Assembly (NCBI RefSeq): GCF_051401765.1
Contig: NC_135071.1
Coordinates: 16,904,961-16,968,960 of the forward strand
Length of the DNA: 64,000 bases
Source of the DNA: Calliopsis andreniformis
Taxonomy: Eukaryota; Arthropoda; Insecta; Hymenoptera; Andrenidae
Direction of reading: 5' to 3'
The notes below the pieces were generated by a model. That model was not told where the DNA came from. It made no database searches and saw nothing but the letters and a program-made list of their open reading frames with translations. Of this stretch, positions 58,901 through 64,000 are shown in pieces. Position numbers and translations under genes: made by a program. How positions within the stretch are numbered: the first letter of the stretch is position 1; the number at the start of each line of letters is the position of its first letter.

Positions 58901-60916
58901 TGGGACCATGAACGAAGGCGAGAGTGACTCGGCGACGAACCGTCTGGAGAGTGCCCTAACCTACCCCATGTCTTGGCAGCGCCGCGTTTTTTTCTCTTTC
59001 TCGTAGGTGGCCGCGGGTAGGCCTCGCCAATTTTTGCGTCAACCGGCTGTAAACATTAGAAAGCCAGCTGCCAAGGCGCGCTACGGGTTCGTAACCTGCG
59101 AGCCAGCGGAACAACGCGGCCCGAACGGGTTGTGCCAGGACGCGTGCACGGAAATTACGTGTTCCCCGGCTGAGTCAGTGAGTTCGATGAAATCCCGACG
59201 AAAGACTCGGCGAGGCTGCCAGTCGCGGGCTTTTCTGGCAGCTGATCGATCGAAACGTCGATGAACGGACCTGGGACACGTGCTCCGCTTCCATCCTTCG
59301 TTCTCAATCCTCTTTAGAAAGGAAATGGCGAATTTCGATGGAACTATAGCCAGTGGAGGTTTAAGAGGGAAACCTGAGGTTTCCAGAGACACTAATATGC
59401 CTTTGGATACGCTTATGAGATGGCTAGCAGGAAATTTCTGGTGGTCTGATGTGTTTCAGGCTCCCAGGGATTTTAAATGGGGTTTTGGAAATCCCTAGGG
59501 GATTACTGGGAGAAGATTTGAAGAAGTTCAAGGTCTCTAAGTCTTTCGAAGACCTCGATTTGTCTCTGGATAGATCTATCAGATGACTGTTAGTAGATTC
59601 CTGAAGATTCGTAGTCTCTGAGGCTCCTAGGAACCTTGATGCAAGACACGAACTCAAGAGCTTGCACTAAATCACACCACAATATTTTCGAAGCAACTTT
59701 CCACCCATTAAACCTTCAAGCGAGTGATCAAGAATTAAACAACTGGTAGTACAAGAAAAAAAAATACTTCAAAATTGCCAATCAATGTGGGAAAAAGCTA
59801 CACAAAAATAATTAAAAAACGTAGATACATCTCCAAACACGAGCCTTACGCATTGCAAAGTTAAGTCTCATAAGAATTCCCCGCGAGAAAAGCCATCTCA
59901 ATCGATTCCACAAACTATCATACGCCGCCTCAAATTCCTCTTTAAAATCACCTGGGTCCACATCTGGACCGCCTTTCGACGCTGCGCAAGATCGATTATT
60001 CTCGAAAGTGATTCTTGGAGCCGTCGCGAAAGGTCTTGCCAATCGGATCGGATGGTTATAGATCGGGCGGCGCGAGAACGGCTGGTTCCTTCGGGGTCTT
60101 TGTCCCTTTGGCAGACGGTGCCAGCGAAGAATGGTTCTCTCGCGCGCGGGAACCAGCGCCATGAACGCGAGCCCCGTTGTATGGGGGCCGGGTGAAATTG
60201 GCAGAGCGTTCCAAGAAACTTTGAATCGAAGCCGAGTGGAGTGGACACTTTGAATGGACGGATGTGCGAGTGAATGAACGAGCGTCCGACGAAACTGACG
60301 CGAGACGTCGACCTGCTTGGGTCTGCTCCGATCAGCCTGACTACAGGGTGGCAGTTTTCGATCAAGTAAGAACGACGACAGTGTTGAAATCGAGATGACA
60401 ACGATAGAAGTTGAGGACGTTGAGAGTTGATATCGTTCGAAAAAAAGAGAGTGCTCAGAAAAAAGTGTGATTGTTGAGCCCTTATGAGCAACAGCTGCTG
60501 GAAGTAGAGGATTCTAGAAATCAAGATTGCCTCCAACCACTCACAGCGCATACTTAAATGAAGATACCACTGATCTATAATAACCCAAGTTTCTACTATC
60601 TCTAATTTAGATCATAATTCAAACTTAATCAAGCTAGTCTACGTTCTTCAGTTTTTAAGACAGAGTCCTACTAGAGTGTAGAATACCTGAGATCACGAGA
60701 CGCCCCAGCATCCCGCCCTCAGTTCTAGCAGCCACTTCGCTCAGATCTCAGACATCGTACAGGACTCGTGAAGCAAAGACTTAGCAAAGGGATCCCTCTG
60801 CTCTGACAACTCGTGGAAGGAAGAAAGAAAGGAAGCTAATTTCGCGGAGGAGCGAATTTACGGGTCGACAGATCCGGGTACAATCGGATCGAACGGTTAT
60901 AGTCGTTGTCCCTTAC
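52913..60916 (-). other. NfI intron (8 kb)
   Basis: Contains an AGTAGAATAG degenerate array at 57.96-58.77 kb and AT-rich and GC-richer blocks. No exon was recognised. The CTAGCGCCATCC at 53694-53705 resembles a half CTCF-like site. A 217-codon - strand frame at 59.9-60.5 kb lacks domains. Confidence 0.8.
57960..58775 (+). repeat. AGTAGAATAG degenerate tandem array
   Basis: About 800 bp of AGTAGAATAGAGTAGAAGTA-type units with irregular length, grading into less repetitive DNA at both ends. The - strand gives Y/S/F/L-rich frames that are artefacts. Confidence 0.9.
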
Positions 60917-61100
60917 CGTGGCTGGTGATAAAATTGGCGAGGTAGAGATCGAGTTCCCGGACGGAGACGTTGATGTGATAGGGGTTGACGCAGAGGCCCG
61001 GCTGAGCGCATTCCGCAGTCTTCTCCAGCCGCTCCCCGTCCGTCGACTCCAGTGGTATTGCCTTGAACAGGATCACCATCACCAGGTCCAGCCTCCATAC
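60917..61100 (-). CDS. NfI: Nuclear factor I, DNA-binding domain exon (C-terminal part)
   Basis: Encodes [40 protein letters not shown] and [20 protein letters not shown] plus H. It is nearly identical to [25 protein letters not shown] of vertebrate NFI and continues through [23 protein letters not shown]. Two cysteines of the conserved NFI set lie in TAEC and GLC. Acceptor TGCCGACAG before 61100, donor CCACG|GTAAGG after 60917; phase 0 to phase 1. Confidence 0.97.
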
Positions 61101-61427
61101 CTGTCGGCAGGAACGACAGACCAGTCGTTTATTAGCAGAGATTTCAAAATATAAATGTCTCAAGATTCACTCTGAAGCTTCATCTTGAAAAACTCTTAGC
61201 GTCTGAAAATTTGAAGAGCTGAATCTTTGAGAACATTGGAAATTAAAAATGTTCAAGTTTTTCGATATGAGAATTTGAAGCTTTGAGAAATTAGAAATTT
61301 TAAAATTCGTTCTAGTAGTCATAGTCAATGTACCAAGAATTAGAATTGATTCTAAGTTAGTCTAAATAGTTTGTCACCGCGGGCAGAGCCGAACAAGTAG
61401 ATTAAGATCGTTCCTAGCCAGACGTAC
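61101..61427 (-). other. NfI intron between DNA-binding exons
   Basis: 327 nt; includes a GAATTTGAAGCTTTGAG-type low-complexity stretch (61195-61320) like the one at 42.7 kb. Confidence 0.9.
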
Positions 61428-61619
61428 CTTGTCGGCCTGACGCAGGCAATCGATCCGCCGCATTTTACCCTTCTGATCAGGATTACTTAGGACACACATT
61501 GCTGGCCTCTTCCCAGTGATACTGAGCACGAAGTCCTCCCTGTACTCCTGCGTGATATCCTTTCGTAATTTCCCTAGAAGCCGCGAGGCCCATTTCTGTT
61601 TCACCTCCAGTTTCTCGTT
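61428..61619 (-). CDS. NfI: Nuclear factor I, DNA-binding domain exon (first in window)
   Basis: NFI proteins bind TTGGC(N5)GCCAA as dimers through an N-terminal domain related to the Smad MH1 fold. This exon encodes [60 protein letters not shown] and QADK, the family signature almost unchanged. Acceptor TTTTGTTGCAG before 61619, donor GACAAG|GTACGT after 61428, phase 0 both sides. The preceding conserved part ([20 protein letters not shown] and following) is absent from 61620-64000, so it lies to the right. In-window exons together encode about 633 aa. Confidence 0.97.
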
Positions 61620-64000
61620 CTGCAACAAAACAAAACCATCACCATAAAACTACTGTTCCACAGTCATCCTCTAAAAAGAAGCTACCAATAAAATCATTAT
61701 AACTCCCGTTTAATTAACTCTCATCTAAAATCTGCAAGGATCAATCTATCAATCTACTCGCGCAAATAAAGAAGACGACAGACTAAAATAACTGCTCCAC
61801 AATGATCCTCTGTCGACGAATTCCTGCCCTATGTCCCAAGCATGTCCTCCACCAATCTTCGACTCGAAGTTCGCATCCTGCACGATCCACAGAGGAAAAA
61901 CTCATCCGTAAAAGGGAAACGTGGCAGGAGGAATTTCCTCTCGCTTGAGGCTACCTCGCGGCAAGAACGAACTCGAACGAACTCGAACGAAGTCGAGCGT
62001 CCAAACGACAAACCGTGGAAGTTCTCGCGGCCTGGAGGGAAGAGGAAGCGGGCCGAGGAACCGAGGTACACGATGCATCATAAATGTTACAGCAAGCATA
62101 TTCCGAAGTTCCCCATATCGACGAGTCGCGGCAGCTGTTGATCCGGAAAGTTCCCATCGAGAGTTTACAAACTCTCTGGCCGATGGCTCGGGACCAAAGC
62201 AACCGACGACCTCAAACTATTCGAAACGATATGCGGGATCACGTTCCCCGACTCTCTGCGACAACCCGTCTCTACCCCACCCCTTCGCGATGCCCCTTCT
62301 ACGCGATATCTTGACCTTCCCTCGCGCGTGTTCTACGTGGCTGCCCACGTTTTTAATCAGACTCGCGCTCCTCTGCATAACCCATACTCGATGACGGAAG
62401 TGGAGCGACCCGCTTACGAAATGCGACGTGTGGCCCCTGTGTACTGGACTATTCAAATTAGTCACTGCAAGAGTGGGAGATGAGGGGGAGAAAGTACGCT
62501 TTTAGCATTTGAGAGGGTAGTAATTACTGAGAAACTACCCTTGCTCGATTTTATGATATTTCTCTGAGAGTACTTTATGAGGGTATTTTGCGAGAATATT
62601 TCATAAAAACCCTAAAATGTGTATCTATATTGCAATATTGAGGTAACAATTAGAAGATTAATAAACTCTCAAGTCTCTTCCTGACGTCTAACTTCCTCAA
62701 CTCATCACTGACCCAAAATTCAGATCATACTCTCATTCCCACTATACCCCAACTAGAACCCTACAAATTATAAATAATTAAAGAAACAATTACCCAAAGC
62801 TCCACTGTACTTCAATCCTTCCACATCCCCCAGCACCTGTACCTTTAATCTAATCCAACTTCGACGGCCATGACCCAAGGAAGACAGCGACGTAGAGGGG
62901 CACGAAAAGAAATCGGTCAAGTCTTTCACGCGGCAGGAGCTCCAGGAATAGGTATCGCTTGCGGGTCGGTCGCGTGCACGCGCGATTCCTGCCTCGCTCG
63001 CGCGAAGTTTCGCGGGCTCGCACGTGCGTGCCGTGAAGGGGCTAGGCGGGATAGATCGACCAGTGTCGCGTCGCGGCCCGATGCATTCCGCGCGCTTTCG
63101 ATGCATTTCTCAGGGACCTTATGCACCGGTGCATTTGCTATTCCACGGGTGACGAGGGCCACGAGCGTGCTCTGCATAACCCCGCCTCGCGACGCGATGC
63201 GCTCCACTCAGAGGTCGTCGTCTTCGTCTTTGCGCTTCGCGGGATTTCCACGCTGACAGGAAGAACGGTCGCGCGATACTCTTCAGCGTATGTACCTATA
63301 GACACGCTTTCGAAGGATGATGAAAATCGAGAGCCACAAATGAGAATTTTTTTTTTAAATTTGGGTAGGTGAGAGTAGATAAGAATCAGTGTGAGATAGT
63401 TACATTCAGATTTTGCAGATGAACTTAGATCTGTTCGTTGAAGAGTTTTGAAGAAATTCTCTGTGATTTTCTTCTTGTAAGAGTATCCCTCTAGGAGATA
63501 GATTAATGAGTATTTAAGTAATTTGTAACCCCTTCACGCTCGATGTTGCCCACATGCAATTATTAATACCTACTTTTAGCTCCCAGAAAATAAACATTTA
63601 ATATATTGTATTTCTTTTTGGTACTGTATTGGTGCTATAATTTTAGTATTATATTTCTTTCAGTTTTATATACATAACAGTGATCCCCGAATAGTACGTA
63701 CCAAGCTCAAATTTTATATGAGGCTAATTTAGTCCCCCATTATCCACGAATAATAAAAACAGACTGTTCTTCCTAGAAATTAGTAAAACATTCAGCCCTG
63801 CCACCAACCCTTTAATTAAAAAAAAATTACTTTCTCGAAAACTTAAGTTTTTCCATAAACCTGGACCTAAGACTTCACAGACCCTTCAATACACTTAAAA
63901 TAACAGAATCTTAAATAACATCTCTTCACAAGTTCGCAGACATGATAGAATCGAAGTCCACCATCCCTAGCTTAAGTCGACCCCTGTCCTCGTTACAAAT
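61620..64000 (-). other. NfI upstream intron, running off the window
   Basis: No further NfI exon was found to the right edge. The block 61850-62420 and 62870-63260 is GC-richer with chance frames. The rest is AT-rich. It may contain regulatory DNA but nothing specific is supported. Confidence 0.7.

Noticed and set aside
59898..60551. 217-codon - strand frame in an NfI intron
   Set aside because: Arg/Ser-rich composition with no recognisable family, no splice signals joining it in phase to NfI.

Overview
This is a eukaryotic (arthropod) chromosomal window with multi-exon genes, GT-AG introns and much simple-sequence DNA. The gene content fits an insect and most likely a hymenopteran. It holds an insect-type caveolin (absent from Drosophila, known from bees), a full-length glutaryl-CoA dehydrogenase, the last exon of a ONECUT homeobox gene, and ten exons of Nuclear Factor I. 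The order-level call is inference; no species is claimed. Exon borders were set by hand from splice signals, reading phase and family conservation.

Layout. (1) 1-1944, + strand: end of a presumptive intron and the terminal coding exon of onecut (second half of the homeodomain and C-tail). It is followed by about 8.6 kb without a recognisable gene, AT/GA-rich, with Pumilio-type sites, which may be a long 3' UTR. (2) 10610-13663, - strand: complete 8-exon glutaryl-CoA dehydrogenase, 426 aa. All phases are compatible, there is a mitochondrial presequence, and the catalytic Glu lies in TYEGT. (3) 14811-16527, - strand: complete 3-exon caveolin, 177 aa. (4) 16.5-20.4 kb: intergenic DNA holding a very regular 127-bp-period array of twelve palindrome-paired GGCGCC sites that resemble CTCF sites, then a degenerate GTGTAGTA repeat. 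(5) 20.4-64 kb, - strand: Nuclear Factor I. Exons run from 61619 down to 27811. The first part of the DNA-binding domain lies beyond the right edge, and the long 3' side is AT-rich and microsatellite-rich. Introns are large and carry several non-autonomous DNA transposons, minisatellites and possible regulatory blocks.

The neighbouring genes do unrelated jobs: onecut and NfI are developmental transcription factors, Gcdh is mitochondrial lysine/tryptophan catabolism, and caveolin is membrane shaping. No operon-like logic is implied.

The two observations most worth follow-up are these. First, 17-nt blocks at the 5' splice site of an NfI exon (52593-52609) are repeated as a decoy donor and as an exact complement in the next 180 nt of intron. 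This could form a competing RNA structure that decides between full-length NfI and a short form ending in a 40-residue in-frame tail. Second, the 12-site array at 18.76-19.48 kb has alternating 73/54-bp spacing kept exactly even where the unit flips orientation. Neither is proven by sequence alone.
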